DNA of 64,000 nt, taken from contig NC_052617.1 in the NCBI RefSeq assembly GCF_016545825.1, forward strand, positions 54,565,382 to 54,629,381. Reading direction: 5' to 3'. Below, one piece after another: positions 11,600-24,795 of this stretch (position 1 is the first letter of the stretch; each line of letters starts with the position of its first letter). A program made the position numbers and the translations under genes. The stretch comes from Eucalyptus grandis (lineage: Eukaryota; Streptophyta; Magnoliopsida; Myrtales; Myrtaceae). Under the pieces are notes generated by a model, which worked only from the letters and a program-made list of their open reading frames with translations, made no database searches and had not been told where the DNA came from.

Positions 11600-13412
11600 G
11601 TCGCTTCTCGACGATTTCGCTGAGCACTGCCGTCGGAGAGACCTTCCCAGAGCCATGAAGGCTATGCACGCCATGCAGAGGCACCGCATCTGGGCCGACG
11701 CCATCACCTACTCCGAGCTGGTCAAGTGCTGCGTGGCCAGGGGTGCCGTCGAAGAAGGTAAATGGGTCCGCAAGCACGTTTTCTCTGGTGGGTATCAGCC
11801 CAAGACCTTCTTGCTCAACGTCCTTCTCCACATGTACGTCAGGTTCAACCTCTTGGGAGATGCGGAGGCCCTGTTCGACGAAATGCCCGACAGAAACGTC
11901 GTCTCCTGGACGACGCTGATATCGGCTTACGCGAATAAGGGCATGAACGATAGGGCCCTGGAGTTTCTCATTTTGATGCTGAGGGAAGGTGTCCGTCCTA
12001 ATATGTACACTTATTCGTCGGTTTTGAGGGCCTGTGCGGACCTGGGGATGCTTAGACAACTTCACAGTGGCATTATTAAGGTTGGCATGGAGTGTGATGA
12101 CTTTGTGCGTAGTGCTTTGATCGATAATTACTCGAAATGGGGTGAGCTGCAAGATGCCTTGGACGTGTTCAACGAAGTGGTGACAAAGGATTTGGGTGTT
12201 TGGAATTCTATTATTGGGGGTTTTGCGCAAAATAGCAATGGTGACGAAGCTCTTGAAATGTATAAATGCATGAAGAGAGCGGGTTTCGCACCTGATCAGG
12301 CGACTTTAACTAGTGTTTTGAGAGCCTCTACTGCCTTAGCATTGTTAGAAGTGGGAAGACAAGTGCATGTTCATGTACTAAAGTTTGATCGAGATCTTAT
12401 CCTCAATAATGCACTTCTTGATATGTATTGCAAATGTGGCAGTTTGGAGGGTGCAAACTCTGTCTTTAGTAGAATGGTGGAAAGGGATGTTATATCCTGG
12501 AGCACCATGATTGCTGGATTGGCCCAAAATGGTTGCAGTCTAGAGGCGATGAGGCTGTTTGAACAAATGAAACATTCTGGTATGGAACCAAACTATATTA
12601 CCATGGTAGGCGTTCTCTTTGCGTGCAGCCATGCCGGGCTTGTTGAAGATGGCTTGCACTATCTCCAGTCAATGAAAAGGAGTTTTGGAATTGATCCTGG
12701 TAGAGAGCACTATGGTTGCATGGTTGATCTTCTGGGAAGGGCAGGGAAGCTGGATGAAGCTGTTAAGTTGATTGACGAAATGGAATGTGAACCAGATGCT
12801 GTTACTTGGAGAACCTTACTTAGTGCCTGCAGAGTTCATCGGAATTCAGATCTGGCAATATATGCTGCTAAACAGGTAGTAAAACTGGATCCGGATGATG
12901 CGGGTACCTACATACTCTTGTCAAATATTTATGCAAATAACCAGAGGTGGGAAGAGGTCACAGAGATTAGAAGGTCCATGCGAGTAAGAGGAATCACAAA
13001 AGAGCCAGGATGCAGCTGGATTGAAGTAAATAAGAAGATACATGCTTTCATCTTAGGGGATGACTCACATCCACAAGTAGATGAGATCAAAAGATATTTA
13101 AACCAGATTGTCCAGAGGTTAATGTCAATAGGATATGTCCCAGACACAAATTTTGTTTTGCAGGACCTTGAAGATGAACAGAGGGAGGCTTCACTTCAAT
13201 ATCACAGCGAAAAACTCGCTATTGCGTATGGAATCATGAGCTTACCAAGAGAGAAGACAATAATGATCAGAAAAAATCTGAGGATTTGTGGAGACTGTCA
13301 TACTTTCACAAAACTTCTAGCCAAGATGGAGCAGAGGATTATTGTGATAAGAGATCCTGTCCGTTATCATCATTTTAGGGATGGAGCTTGCTCTTGTGGT
13401 GATTTTTGGTGA
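11469..13412 (+). CDS. PLS-class PPR protein with E and DYW domains, probable organellar RNA editing factor
   Basis: A single intronless ORF of 647 codons. Tandem PPR repeats run from about residue 50 to 470, with typical phrases such as MPDRNVVSWTTLISAYA and MVDLLGRAGKLDEA. The E/E+ region follows (SWIEVNKKIHAF) and then a DYW deaminase-type domain: HSE at 579-581 and CGDC at 607-610 give the zinc-binding HxE...CxxC signature, followed by C-S-C and a terminal DFW in place of DYW. The family edits C to U at specific sites in mitochondrial or plastid RNA. From memory the N-terminal part (AMKAMHAMQRHRI..., TFLLNVLLHMYVRF) resembles Arabidopsis At2g03880 (REME1, mitochondrial); this assignment is tentative. 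A run of eight prolines near residue 40 comes from a CCG repeat. The ATG is the first in frame. A broken paralogue lies 2 kb upstream. Confidence 0.95.
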
Positions 13413-13934
13413 CAAAAGATGTTGAAAAAGTATCAAAAGCTTTTGTTTGCTTAACACAAGAGAGGAGGTTCTGCAGGGTGGATATCAGTGCTGGTGGTAG
13501 CAATTGGTTTCGTGATCTATGTGAGACCTTGTCCCTGCAGCTGGCCTTAAGATTATAGGATCATCCATCTGATTGCTGAACGTGCGTTTCTTTCATTTTA
13601 CACAATGAGCGAGATTGTTCAGAAGGTTTTCCTGCCTAATTATTAGTTGGCAAACCTGCTGTTCATATCACTGTATGCTGTGTTAATTGCCATTGTCATA
13701 TCAAGAGTGAAACGAAGTAAAGCTACTTACAATCCTCTTAAAGTTAGAAACGATTAAATCTAGAAACAAGACAGGAGCAAATATCCTAAATCTCTCTGGT
13801 TTCCTCAATCAGAGATACATCGATTCACGGTTAGTACTTACTTGTTCACGTGTTCATTTCATAATGTAAACCCTTAATTCCTACATTCTCTTTGTTGATT
13901 ATATTGGATTAGTGATTTGTTTCCCAATGCAGAA
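13413..13934. other. PPR 3' flank
   Basis: Probably the PPR 3' UTR and spacer. No ORF or recognisable repeat is visible. Confidence 0.5.
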
Positions 13935-14773
13935 AACAGGTCTTTGGAGGGTCAAGTGGAGTAGCAGACATACTGACAATGAGCCCTGTCTTTGCTGACA
14001 ACTCAGGAAGTGAAGGTAAAGTGGATGCAGACACTGAGGAAGTGAGAATTAGTAATTGAAATGGAAAAATTGCCAATAGTGTAGAGGTAAGGAGCACAAA
14101 GTTGGGAAAATCCAGTAGTTGCTGTAGAAGATTTGAAAGATCACGAGGATCATCCTGTAGAGCAAACTGCGGAATTCAAGGATGCACAAATTATTTTTTA
14201 AGCAAGTCTATGTTGAAAACCAAAGGAGACAGAGGAGCTGTCCTCAGAGTCACCGATGATGAGCATCCTGAGGACATGGCTACGTCAGAATACTCCCATG
14301 CTATGGAACATGAAGAGATAGATGCACCAGACGACTATGGTATTATTGACTGCCCAACTGTAAATGAGCTTACAATCGAGAACGAGAAAGAGTCAATGGA
14401 GCGGGAAGTCTCTGCCATGATTGCAGAATATATGGATCATGAGAAGAAGGAAGATGGGAGTGCCCAAGGTTTAAGTGTTCATGCCTCGATACAAGTGAGA
14501 ACGAACGTGCTAAAGTTTATGCAAGTGATAGTGCCCCTTGGGATGTATCTCAATGTCATTCCGAGTTCTCAAGGTGACGGCAATGAAAATATTGAATTAG
14601 GAATTGAAATGAAGAATGAGACATGCGTTGTGAGACCACAGCGAACGATGTATTTCCATTTTATCGAGTCAATCTGCTCCTGTAAGACAGAAGCTTATCG
14701 TGAAAACAGCCAATTGTATGAACTACGGAAATTCCGAGTCAGGCTGAACGTCCTAAAAGTGAGCTTGGGTTAG
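13935..14773 (+). pseudogene. Unidentified acidic-protein gene relic B
   Basis: The family is not recognised. From 13935 one frame is open and coding-like (ADILTMSPVFADNSG..., acidic) until a stop at 14057-14059. Around 14110-14200 a different frame looks coding (acidic, with EDLKDHEDHP). A 223-codon frame, open from 14102 to 14773, contains acidic text and VIVPLGMYLNV. Such frame switching is typical of a gene with indels, or of a multi-exon gene whose introns I cannot place. The end resembles the IPLGLYLQM end of relic A. An alternative is a real gene with short introns. Confidence 0.35.
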
Positions 14774-15624
14774 ATTTTTGGCACGACACCCTTCATTAAA
14801 ATAAAACACCACGAGCTTCAATTGTTGTCATCTTTGCTTTTGCGTGAAGATATTATGCAAGAACACAGAACACAGAATCCTAATTGTCAATCTAAACTAT
14901 AAAAATGGGGAAAAATCATAACAGCTTAACTAACAAAGTTAATACCCTGACCACACTGCACAGTGCATGCGACTTTCTGAAAATAGATTTGACATCCGCA
15001 TGCAAATTTTAATGACCAGTGCTATAATCACTTCCGTCTCCACGTCCAAGTCCATCCACCCAGCAAGTGTACCATGTTCACATGAACGTGGCGTAACAAG
15101 TTTTAAGTACTGATATAAACCAAATGCAGAAGCTCGCATATGCAGCGAGAATATTTCCAGAAACATCCCGCTTGTCCCATTGGAGTATGAAAACAATGGA
15201 AAATGCGGAAACGGTATGATTTAGCAGCCCCTGCTAGCATTGATAAAAAGATAGATCATCACTTGAAAAAAGTGCTACATTTCTCGAGTAGCACTATGAG
15301 ATTTACTTTTCCGGAATTACAAACTATCTTGTTTCATCCACCCCATTGCAACACTAAACACGCTGAAACAATCGAGAGGATTTTGCACAACTCAAGGTCC
15401 ACATCTGCCAAAAACCATACTTCTCCTTTCTTCTTTTCAATTTTCCTTTTTTTGTACATACACCCTCCAAGGAGCCTTCTCATTGATGAATCCCACCGCC
15501 AATTGCAAAAGGGTGCCCTCCTCTTCGAGTCTTCAACCAACGAACAAAATCAAGTGTAAAATACAGCAACAAAATTTCTACAGGTAAATTTTTTAGCGAC
15601 TACAACATTCCAGCTCCCCTAATC
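14774..15624. other. Spacer and CESA copy 2 3' UTR
   Basis: No gene seen. The part adjacent to 15625 should contain the 3' UTR of the minus-strand CESA gene. Confidence 0.5.
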
Positions 15625-18600
15625 CTAGTTGCAATCCAGTCCACACACCTCTAGTACAATGCCGTCCTTGGAAATGAAAGGGTTTATTCGGACCCATAAA
15701 AGAGTTAAAATCGAGGCAAGAAGAATTGCCCAAACAATTATGATTGTAGGTAACCGATCTTGTTTTCCCATGAATCCCTTGAGGAAGGGATAAAGATGAA
15801 CAATGACCCACAAAGCAAAGAGAAGTTTACCAAACAGTGGACCCCAAGTTTCGTAGCCATTATTGATGGCATCTGAAACGCCGACAATGACTCCAATTAT
15901 GTTGAGGATGAGCAGAGTCAAGGGAGGGATTAACAGTGATGTCCACTTAAAGAGGTATAGCTCAGAGAATTCTCCATCATCTCCGGCTTTGGACGTGACC
16001 GTGAAATTTGTGCTGACTCCAGCCAAAACTTTTAGTAGACCCTGGAAGAGAGCAAACAGGTGACATGAGACCCCACCAATTACCCAGAACTGCTCATTTC
16101 TCCACCAGTCGTGGATGCCGACACCACCCCACTGCATCTCAAGGATGCCTGTAGCCGCAATAGATATAAAGAGTGCCATGAAAATGAGACTAGCATAGTT
16201 GCTTATCTGCGACAATGTTGAAAAGGTATAGTCAGCAATGGTCTTGTTGCAATCAAGCAAAATCAATTGCTCGAGCAAGCACCGAACTCCTGGAAGTGTG
16301 GTGGAACTTACCTCAGGGACAATAAACTTTCCTGTTAGAAGACAAACCGCTGGAAGAGTACAATATGCGATCAAGGGAATGGAAGTCAAAGGATAGACGA
16401 CCGAGTTGATGTAAGAAAACCGCTCTAACCATTTTAAGCCACAGCCATACCCATACCATATCGGACAATGCCTGCTCAAAAGGATCTCAACCGATCCAAG
16501 AGCCCAACGGAGAACCTGATGCAGGCGATCTGATAGGTTTATTGGAGCTGAACCCTTGAAAGCGGGCCGCTTAGGAATGCAGTATACAGATCGCCAGCCA
16601 TGACAATGCATCTTGAAGCCCGTTAGAATATCCTCTGTAACGGAGCCATATATCCAGCCCACCTAAGGGATAGTTACAAGTAGACAATAAGCGCAATGCA
16701 AAGTAGACAATCTCGATACAGTATCAAAAGTAGTGACTTCTGAAATTGTAAGATCTTTACCTCTTTTCCCCATTCCGTTTTGTCCTCATAACCACAGCTA
16801 ATGACATGAATGGCTTCTTTCAAAAGTGATGCAGTAGTGGCTCCCTTTGGGACACCACCTTCTTCCATCAGGGTTGTAGCTATAAAAACTGGGGATTGAC
16901 CGAATTTCTTCTCGAACTTTACTCGGGACATTAGTGATGATTTTTCATTGTCTATACCTGAAATATAGTTCCAAAAAGTACGTATCATTTTGCATCTATC
17001 CATTTCTATTATAAGAACGATACTCGCTCAATCATATATTCAGAGAGAAAACAACAAGCAAGCGCTCAATCATAAATTCAGAGAGAAAATAACAAGCAAG
17101 CGCCATAAGACTACTATGTGAAATCACAATTGTAGAAATGAATGCAGCCTAAAAAATGAAGATTTCAGATAAAGCATATATTTGGAAAATCAACTACTTG
17201 ATACAAGTGGAACAACATGCAAGTCCATAGATTAATTTAGATAGAAAATGGGCACCTTCAATTCCCTCTTCAATATTTTCCAGTGCATGAATCTGCTTTG
17301 AAGCCTCTCTGTTCCTCAATGTCTTCTTTTGCTCATTGGACTTCATTTTCCTACCTCTTTTTCTAGATCCACAACACAAGCAGCACCATTTTGGCCAACA
17401 GTTACATGTTTTCCCGGGAGGTTTCTTTTTTATTGGGGCATCATATCCATACAAAGCCTGCCTCCGGAAGACACAACCAGTTCCGACATAAATTGGTCCT
17501 TGTATGCCATCCAAACCCTTCATATTTATCTGGATTCAACAGTATAGACATAAGTATACATGAATAATTTGCTTTTTTCTGAAAAAAGGAAAAGAAGAAC
17601 ATTACGATATTAATGAGGCCTATATATATGTTTACTTACATCAAAAAATACTACATTACGATTTGAGTATCTATCATGACGATCTATCCCGTCAAATCTC
17701 TGTGGAAATTGCACATAACATATCTTCTTGCCCGAAATTGGATCCATCATGAAGCACATGGCTTCTCGAAGAGCCTTGCTGTTGTTTATATAATGATCAC
17801 AATCCACGTTCAGCAAATAAGGGGCATTTGTGATGACTGCTGAGACCCGCACCTTGATTAACGACTCATAAAATAGCAGGTAATTCAGCAACTTGAGAGA
17901 GATGATATAAACAGCTGAGAAGTAAGTCCAGACTTTGAAAGGTACTTCGGGTAGACAGGGATTCATACCAGAGCATTCATGGCACCAGCTTTCTTGTGAT
18001 GATCAAAACCAGGTCTCTTCTCGCGAGAGACATAAACTAGACGAGGTAATTCATTTCCTTCAACATCACGGTCACCATTTTGGCCAAGGAAAACCTGCAT
18101 AAAGATGATTAAATGAAAGACGACTTTAAATTCTCTGAATGTAAGCCAACTTAATAAATCTTATGCGACAAATAATATAGAAATTCCCGAAAGCAGCATC
18201 CACCTGGATCATTCCAGGATGATCTCTGACATTGTTCCCAGGCCACGGAGTGCCATCCTGCATTGTCCAACCCTCTTCAGGAACTTTCTGTGCCATTGCC
18301 ACCAACACATTTATCCGAACTTTGAACTCTTCATATTCTCTCTGCAACAATAAAGGTGAGAGAGCCAATATAAGACATCTACAAACAGGCAGTCTCCTTG
18401 ATTATGTAAAAGGCAAAGATGCCACATTGGCTTTCACACACAAGAGTAGATAAAAGTCACACAACAAACTTTAAAAGGTTAAAAGCTGAAGACCTTCATG
18501 TCGCGGCGTTCTCTCACAAATTCAGGATTCACTTTGTCCTTCAAATAGTCAACCTTCTGAGAAAAATACCATTCTGGGGCCCTAGGCTCAATATTGAATC

Positions 18601-21457
18601 TCTTACAGAATGGGACCCACTTCATTGCAAACTCTGATGTCTCGGAAAGGGCTTCAAAGGTGAGCATCGCTGCCCCGTCATCTGAGACATAGCATGCTAC
18701 TTTGTCGACTGGGTAATCTACAGCAAGTATGGACAGAACAGTGTTTGCAGTTATAAGAGGAGGTTCTTTCATGGGATCCACTGTACTCACAAATATGTCT
18801 ATGTCAGCTAATTTGGAGGGCCTTTCTTCTTTTTCATACCTGAAAGGAAATTCTATTTAGTACCTGCTGAGAAAAGAGAATAATTACAATGAATTAGGAA
18901 AGGTGCAATACCTCAGTGACAAGCGGTCAAGGTATGTTTCTCGTTTAATTGGGTACCATTTTGGAAACTGATCCAGTATCCATGACATAGCAAACCAGAT
19001 TTCGCATATCACTGATGTAAGCCACAATCCATATGCATCATTCACGGGGTGAAGAATTCGATAGTGAAAGAACAATCCAAGGATCACAAGCCGCAGAATA
19101 ATTATCAATCTGTAAGGACTGATCTTGCTGGAAGGAATTGGTAACTTCCTTGAGAGAGGCTGTCTTCCCTCGTCCATCCTGCCAATTAAATAAAGAGTAT
19201 GTCTCGGTTACTGAAAAAATGGGAAAGGAATTATCGAATTCTTTATTAGCATTGAGTTGTTTCACAAATTTCATAGATAGGACGCTTGGATGGACATTGG
19301 AAAGTCCATTCAACAATAGAGAGGTACCATCGTTTTTATCAACCTGACCAACAAGTTAAACATGATTGAGCAAATCTCTAAAATGTATAAGATAGAATCC
19401 ATGGGCTTTCTCTGTTGAAGCACTGATGGTAAGTTTCACACAGAGATGAAATAATGGCCACAGCAGGATACGGCATCAACACCTCCCTCTTTGGATTTGA
19501 AACATAAAAGTAATGAGCATCTATTTGCACATTAACTTGGTTATAGGAGTTAACTGAGATGCTAATTCTGTACAACCAGTGTTGCTGTGTCACCGAGAAA
19601 CGTAAAGATGGCTTAGCATCAATATGTAGCTTATTGTAGCCTAGTTTGGGCTTTTGGAACTCATTCACGTGTTGAGACACGGAATATAGATCTCGTGTGC
19701 ACGTCAAACTAAGCAAAAGATATCGCAGTGGTTTTTTAAAAGCTTAAGGCAAATTTGTACATGTGAAACATGAATAGGAAAAGCACACATTGGAAAGGAA
19801 CGTACGTGGGCAAATCAGCATCATCTGGTTCCTGTCCATCGCTTCCTCTATCATGCTTAACAACCTGAAGTCTTTCATTTTGCTTCTTCTTCCACTCTTC
19901 CATCCGTTCCTTCCATGCCACGGTTCCATATCCATAGACTGCTGAATCTTTCTTTGGATCCAAAGCTCTTGGTGGCACTGAAACAAAGCGTCAGCTCTGT
20001 GTTAAGCAGGAAGAAACCAGCCTAAAAAACATCATAAGCTGCAAATGAACAAGAATGTCTGCCGATAAATTGGAAGACAAATTACATGGCACAGAAGAAT
20101 CAGAATTGGGCATTGGATGAATCCGTCTTCCTTGACCCATTAATGGTGGTATAATCAAAGCATGCTTATTAAAGGAAATCCCAACATTCTGTGGAAACAC
20201 ACAGCAACTCTTTAGATCAAAAGACACACAATGAAGAAGAAAACCAAGTTTGTCACTGTCATTCACCTCTTGACCATAGGTTAATAACGGAATTTCAGGA
20301 ACCACAGAAGATGCGTCCAGCTCTGATGGCGTAGTGAAGCCAGAAGCATGCGTTTGCAAGTTGGGCCCAAAGTTAAGGTGAGTGGATTGCATGCCCTCAG
20401 CCATGCAGTGCAGGTTCCCTCTTCCACTCTCTCCAATATCAAACTCACGCTCCAAATCATCTGTATTTTCTTCTTCTTCATCGCCCTCAACTCTCGCACT
20501 CCCTAAATTTGGCAATTACTACAAATATGTTCATTGAAATAGCTATACAAAAAATAAGGAACATCAAGCGGAAACATGATGTAGAGCTTGTTAAGCAGAT
20601 AATTTTTTTTCCATGGCAGTGGTAGAACTGGGATTGAATTAGTGTAGACTAGGTATAGAAACGATAGGGAGAGATGGCAACCTTTAATACGCTTATATCG
20701 AGTTTTGCAATGAGGGCATGCTTGAGTTCCCTCACTCCTTTCGTACTCATAGCAATGTCTACAAACAGGGAATGCACACTCATTGCAAGCAACAAATGGC
20801 TCTCCATCCCCTGTTATCTCTATCTCATCCGCACAGATCTGGCAAATTTTCCCACTTAGATGTTTAACGCAAGTCACCTGCAAATGGAATGATAATAAAG
20901 GTTGAGAATTCTAGATAAAGAGGAAGCGTCCCAAGCCGCCTCAGCAAATCAATCAATGGATTGCTGAATAGAAGCTCCACATATATCTGACCATGCAGAA
21001 ATTTTCCGAAGCTGTAGTGAGAAATAGGCCATGGGTCTACATTCACACAATAACCAGACGGGAAATCAAGAAAAATGCAGGGTATGTCTCAGTAACTGTT
21101 ACTGAACCAAAACTTGTAGAAGGAAGCAATACAGGAACAAATGAAGAAGATAAAAGGAAAGCAAATGCATATGCTGGTATGGGAAAAAAAAATTGTAGTA
21201 AATGGGTAGTGTATGAAACTCCAACAGAGCGAATGAGTTTCAGAAGAAGCACCAGAAAGGAGGGGAGGAACAATTAGTGGACCAGAAAAACTCCCACCAT
21301 AAGAGAGAGAGAGAGAAGTCACTTCCGAGGTATCTAGTCCAGCGGCAAGGCAAAAAGAAGAAATCTTTAAGGGACTTACACGTCCAACTTCATCTGCATT
21401 GATGAGAATAATCTCATTCCTGTTGTGAGAACCAGTCACAAGCCTTCCTGTATCCAT
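15625..21457 (-). CDS. CESA: Cellulose synthase catalytic subunit, CESA6 clade, complete
   Basis: A plasma-membrane glucosyltransferase polymerising beta-1,4-glucan from UDP-glucose in the cellulose synthase complex. Exons, 5' to 3': 21380-21457, 20682-20877, 20267-20502, 20086-20188, 19806-19977, 18912-19178, 18494-18839, 18204-18341, 17969-18094, 17640-17852, 17256-17529, 16761-16957, 16312-16662, 15625-16206. All joints keep frame, giving 1092 aa, near the family's usual 1080-1090. The N-terminal zinc finger has Cys at 38, 41, 57, 60, 65, 68, 80 and 83. Two membrane helices lie in exon 6. Catalytic motifs are DD 404-405, DCD 571-573, TED 791-793 and QVLRW 831-835; six further helices follow. 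The last intron is in frame without stops, so a naive ORF reads through it. Phrases such as [11 protein letters not shown] and [10 protein letters not shown] fit the CESA2/5/6/9 primary-wall clade. Unusual: FPVCRHCYE where the family usually has FPVCRPCYE, in both copies. Confidence 0.96.
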
Positions 21458-21591
21458 AAGCGCAACACGCTCCAACTCACAAAAAGCCCGCAGCTTTGGA
21501 AACCCAAGAGCTTTACTTCTGCTTAGGCATTATCAAAACCTATCGCCCTCTTCCCTTTATCACTCGGAACACCTTAAAATCACAGCTTTTA

Positions 21592-21593
<2 letters not shown>

Positions 21594-21623
<30 letters not shown>
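21594..21623. repeat. (CT)n microsatellite upstream of CESA copy 2
   Basis: About 15 CT units, reading GA on the gene strand, roughly 140 nt upstream of the ATG. Copy 1 has a much shorter run at about 4179-4193. Confidence 0.9.
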
Positions 21624-21629
<6 letters not shown>

Positions 21630-21721
21630 GCACCCATTACAAGAAGCAACAACCCCATAATATAGAAATGGCCCAGAAACCAGAGGCTCTGTACACACCA
21701 AGAGAGAGAAAGCAACCAAAT

Positions 21722-22000
21722 GTAGATGAATTAAAATAGTATAAAAAGGGTCGTTTTGGAATGTTAATGAGTGTCTGCGTACATTTGTTGAATCTTGTTA
21801 AATGCATTTTAGAAACTTAAAAAGTAAGTGATTTTAATAAAAATGCAGAATGACAGTAGACGACTGATTCTTTCCCTTAACAAAGAGGGGGGGCCTGTTT
21901 AAGGACCTACGTACAAACGGGCTTCTCTCTCTGCAATCTCAGTGGTCTCGACCAATGACACGAGCTTTCAAGCTGATGGAGAGGGAGGGAGAATCTAACC
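21722..22000. other. Segment present only in CESA copy 2 upstream region
   Basis: In copy 1 the flanking sequences join directly at about 4297 (...GAATGTAACCGC...). Copy 2 has about 280 bp between the same flanks. No clear terminal repeats or target duplication are visible, so it may be an insertion here or a deletion in copy 1. It contains no convincing ORF. Confidence 0.75.
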
Positions 22001-22380
22001 GCAACTTAAAAAAAGGCGGGGGGAGGAAATTGAAAATTGAACCCCATGACATAATGAGGACGAGGTAAGGACAGAGACAAACCAGAAGAGAGAGAGAGAG
22101 ACAGAGAGCTCTGCGACTGTAGTGTAGTGTAGACATGTACAGTTGTTCGTTCTTACAGTATTAACGACCGTATCGCTTTGTCTGAATCTTACATCCACGT
22201 GCACTTGTGCTTTTGTCTGTGCTTCGAGGTTCGGAATGTCTGTTGTACTTCCGGTGGGGTCCGTAAGAGTTTTACATTAGCAGGGCGGGCGGTAGCGGTG
22301 CATCCGCCGCTGTGCCTGAGCGGCAGCACCTCATGGTGTGGCGGCGGTCCGAAAGTAGGTGATGTCTAGGGCTTTCTGCT

Positions 22381-22391
22381 ATTATATAATA
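22381..22391 (-). promoter_or_regulatory. Candidate TATA element, CESA copy 2
   Basis: A conserved TATATAAT-type core, equivalent to 4709-4719. It lies upstream of a GC-rich leader segment and about 925 nt from the ATG, so a leader intron would be expected if it is used. Confidence 0.3.
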
Positions 22392-24436
22392 GCTCTCTAG
22401 GCATTGTTAATTGAGGATGGCAGACCAAATGGAATAAAAGTTTCCTAAGAAGAAGTTAGCATCACATGATATGTCCGGACACGTCAACGAGTTGAAAACT
22501 ACGCGCAACTCTGATTTTAAGGAAGCATATATTGCTAAATATAATTAGAGAAAAAAATTAGAAATCTATAATCTTTTGGAACATGAGATGTTACTTATAC
22601 AATGATTAATTAAATTGGGGAACCCAATATGAGGTGTCACTTTTTATTGGAAAACAAAAAATGGATGCCATAGAAGTGCGAAAAAGAGAAATGATAAACA
22701 CAGCAAATGGGATCTAGAATGCTAGCGAAATCACATCAAATTGAATACAAGACAATCACAGTTTTAAAATAGATGCTGATTGGTGGTTTACATATTATGA
22801 ATATTGATCACATGCAAATAAATTATAACACGAGCGATATTCATTTTTATAATTCATCAATCAAATGTATGAATGGAAGAAAATACAGTCCAAAATACAT
22901 AAAAGGGAAGTTTTGTTTTCTACACAATTAGCCAATCCGAGTTCCTAGTTTTCTTTAATGAGTAATGATTTCTTATTTTCAGTCTACTTTCTTTTAGGAG
23001 GCCTATGCTTGTGTAGAAGTAAAGCTTAGTTCGTTAGTTGGACCTAACAGAGAAATTCTATGATTAAATTAATACTTACCAAAAAGATCATCAAAGTCAC
23101 AATACATTTCAACACACTTTTTCTTTAGCATATAAATTGCATTCACAAGTGATCTTTCATTTTTTTTTTCTCAAGGCAGCTGTTTGTGTTCCTTGAGTTA
23201 TGTTTAGGGTCGTTTTTGCTTCTTAATTTTTGAGTTAAACTCCTGATTTGAGAACCCTAGGCATAGCTTAAAGATGAAGAAGAAGCGCAATGAGAACTTC
23301 ATAGGCTGGAGAGGAAAGACATTATCCCCATCTTTGCAAGGTAGGGCAAGGCAATCTCCCTGGATTCTTTCATAAGGAAAAATAATGACCCACGATCGAA
23401 TGTCCTCCACCATATGAAACGTGTCGAATTCCCAGTCGCCTCCCAAAAAAAGGCAAAATAGAAAGAAAAAAAATGCCAATTACGAGATTGCTCTCGTGAA
23501 GCAACTAGGATTAGCTACTAAGAAAAAGCAAAAAATAAGAAAAAGCAAGTACATCAATTACTGAAATATTGAAATCAAATCGAACACTCATTTACACAAG
23601 GACCAAAATGGGTTATGTTGCTTAGCATCCAAGAGACCAAACAACCACCGTAACCAAGAAAGAGCTTGGATCTTTGCGACACGTGAACATAAAATTAGAT
23701 TAGGGATCAAAATCATGCGTTGGCCCGACTTAATTAATTAATCCAATAATCACCTTTTGATGTTTTCCTCGTGAAACCCAAAACCCTAGATTGACCAACT
23801 TAAAGAAACCAGAGTGAAGAGATGAGATATACTCCTTGTCTTGATTAATTTATCTATGGTCTTGGATTTGACAAACCCTAGTAATTCCCTTACCCCAATC
23901 ACGGGGTCACTCATACATCCTACCATCATAGCATGCTTCAAGATTAATGCTAGAACGTAGCCTTTTGTATAAGATGTGAGAGGGACTTTATCTTATCGAT
24001 ATTAATTATTTTTGTATTAACACAACAAGAGGAGTTTTTGCAATTGTCTTTTCTATTTCTTTCATAAATAACACTAGGTCAATTGATCACTGCTTTGACT
24101 AACTCATTTACGGATTGACTTTGTCGGGAGATTTCGTTTCGTGTAATCTTTGAATTTATAATAATTTTCCTTAATGATAGAGAGACTTGACCGGATGAGC
24201 TATGAGGTGGCACACGAGGATGATTTTCTTTTTTAATTGTGATGAAAGTTTGTCAAATGAATATTTATTGTTACAAGAAAAACTGTATTATGGAAGGGAA
24301 TTACATAGTCCATTCGAAATCAACTTTATTTTCATTTACATGCAAGGGCCGAGCATTGTCATATGCATAAAGAGACTGTACATCCATCTATTGGTACATA
24401 GTCAAATCTCTACTGCAAAGATTAGTTATTGCATTT
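22392..24436. other. CESA copy 2 upstream region, no gene seen
   Basis: Aligns with 4720-6810. AT-rich, with no ORF conserved between the two copies. Confidence 0.6.
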
Positions 24437-24795
24437 TGGGCAAATACCATAAAAAACTCTAGATTATATTTACTCCAAGAAAAATACCCAAAACTTTTTT
24501 TTTTGTCACCAAAAACCTTAAACTTCTCATCGTGAGACATATATTAGTAACTTTTTTTTTTTGTGTCACGGAAAAATCCGAACTTTTATATAGATAACAT
24601 ATAATACCATTTGTTTCGGTTTCATCTAAGATATAAGTTTGGGTTTTTTTTTTATGATTTTTTCTTTTTGGTATGTGTCAAATTGGCAATTTTAGGATTT
24701 TTATGACACAAAAAAAAAGTTAGGAATATTTGTGCCATAATAGGTATAGTTTAGAGTTTTTTATTTTTTATTTTTATTTTATGGTATTACCTCTA
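24437..24795. mobile_element. MITE-like element, CESA copy 2 flank
   Basis: Orthologous to 6810-7150, with the same inverted AATACCATAAAA termini and AT-rich fold-back interior. Confidence 0.6.

Noticed and set aside
11421..12230. 269-codon open frame on the minus strand opposite the PPR gene
   Set aside because: It is antisense to the PPR coding frame, with Arg-rich low-complexity text from the CCG repeat; it mirrors the PPR codon structure.
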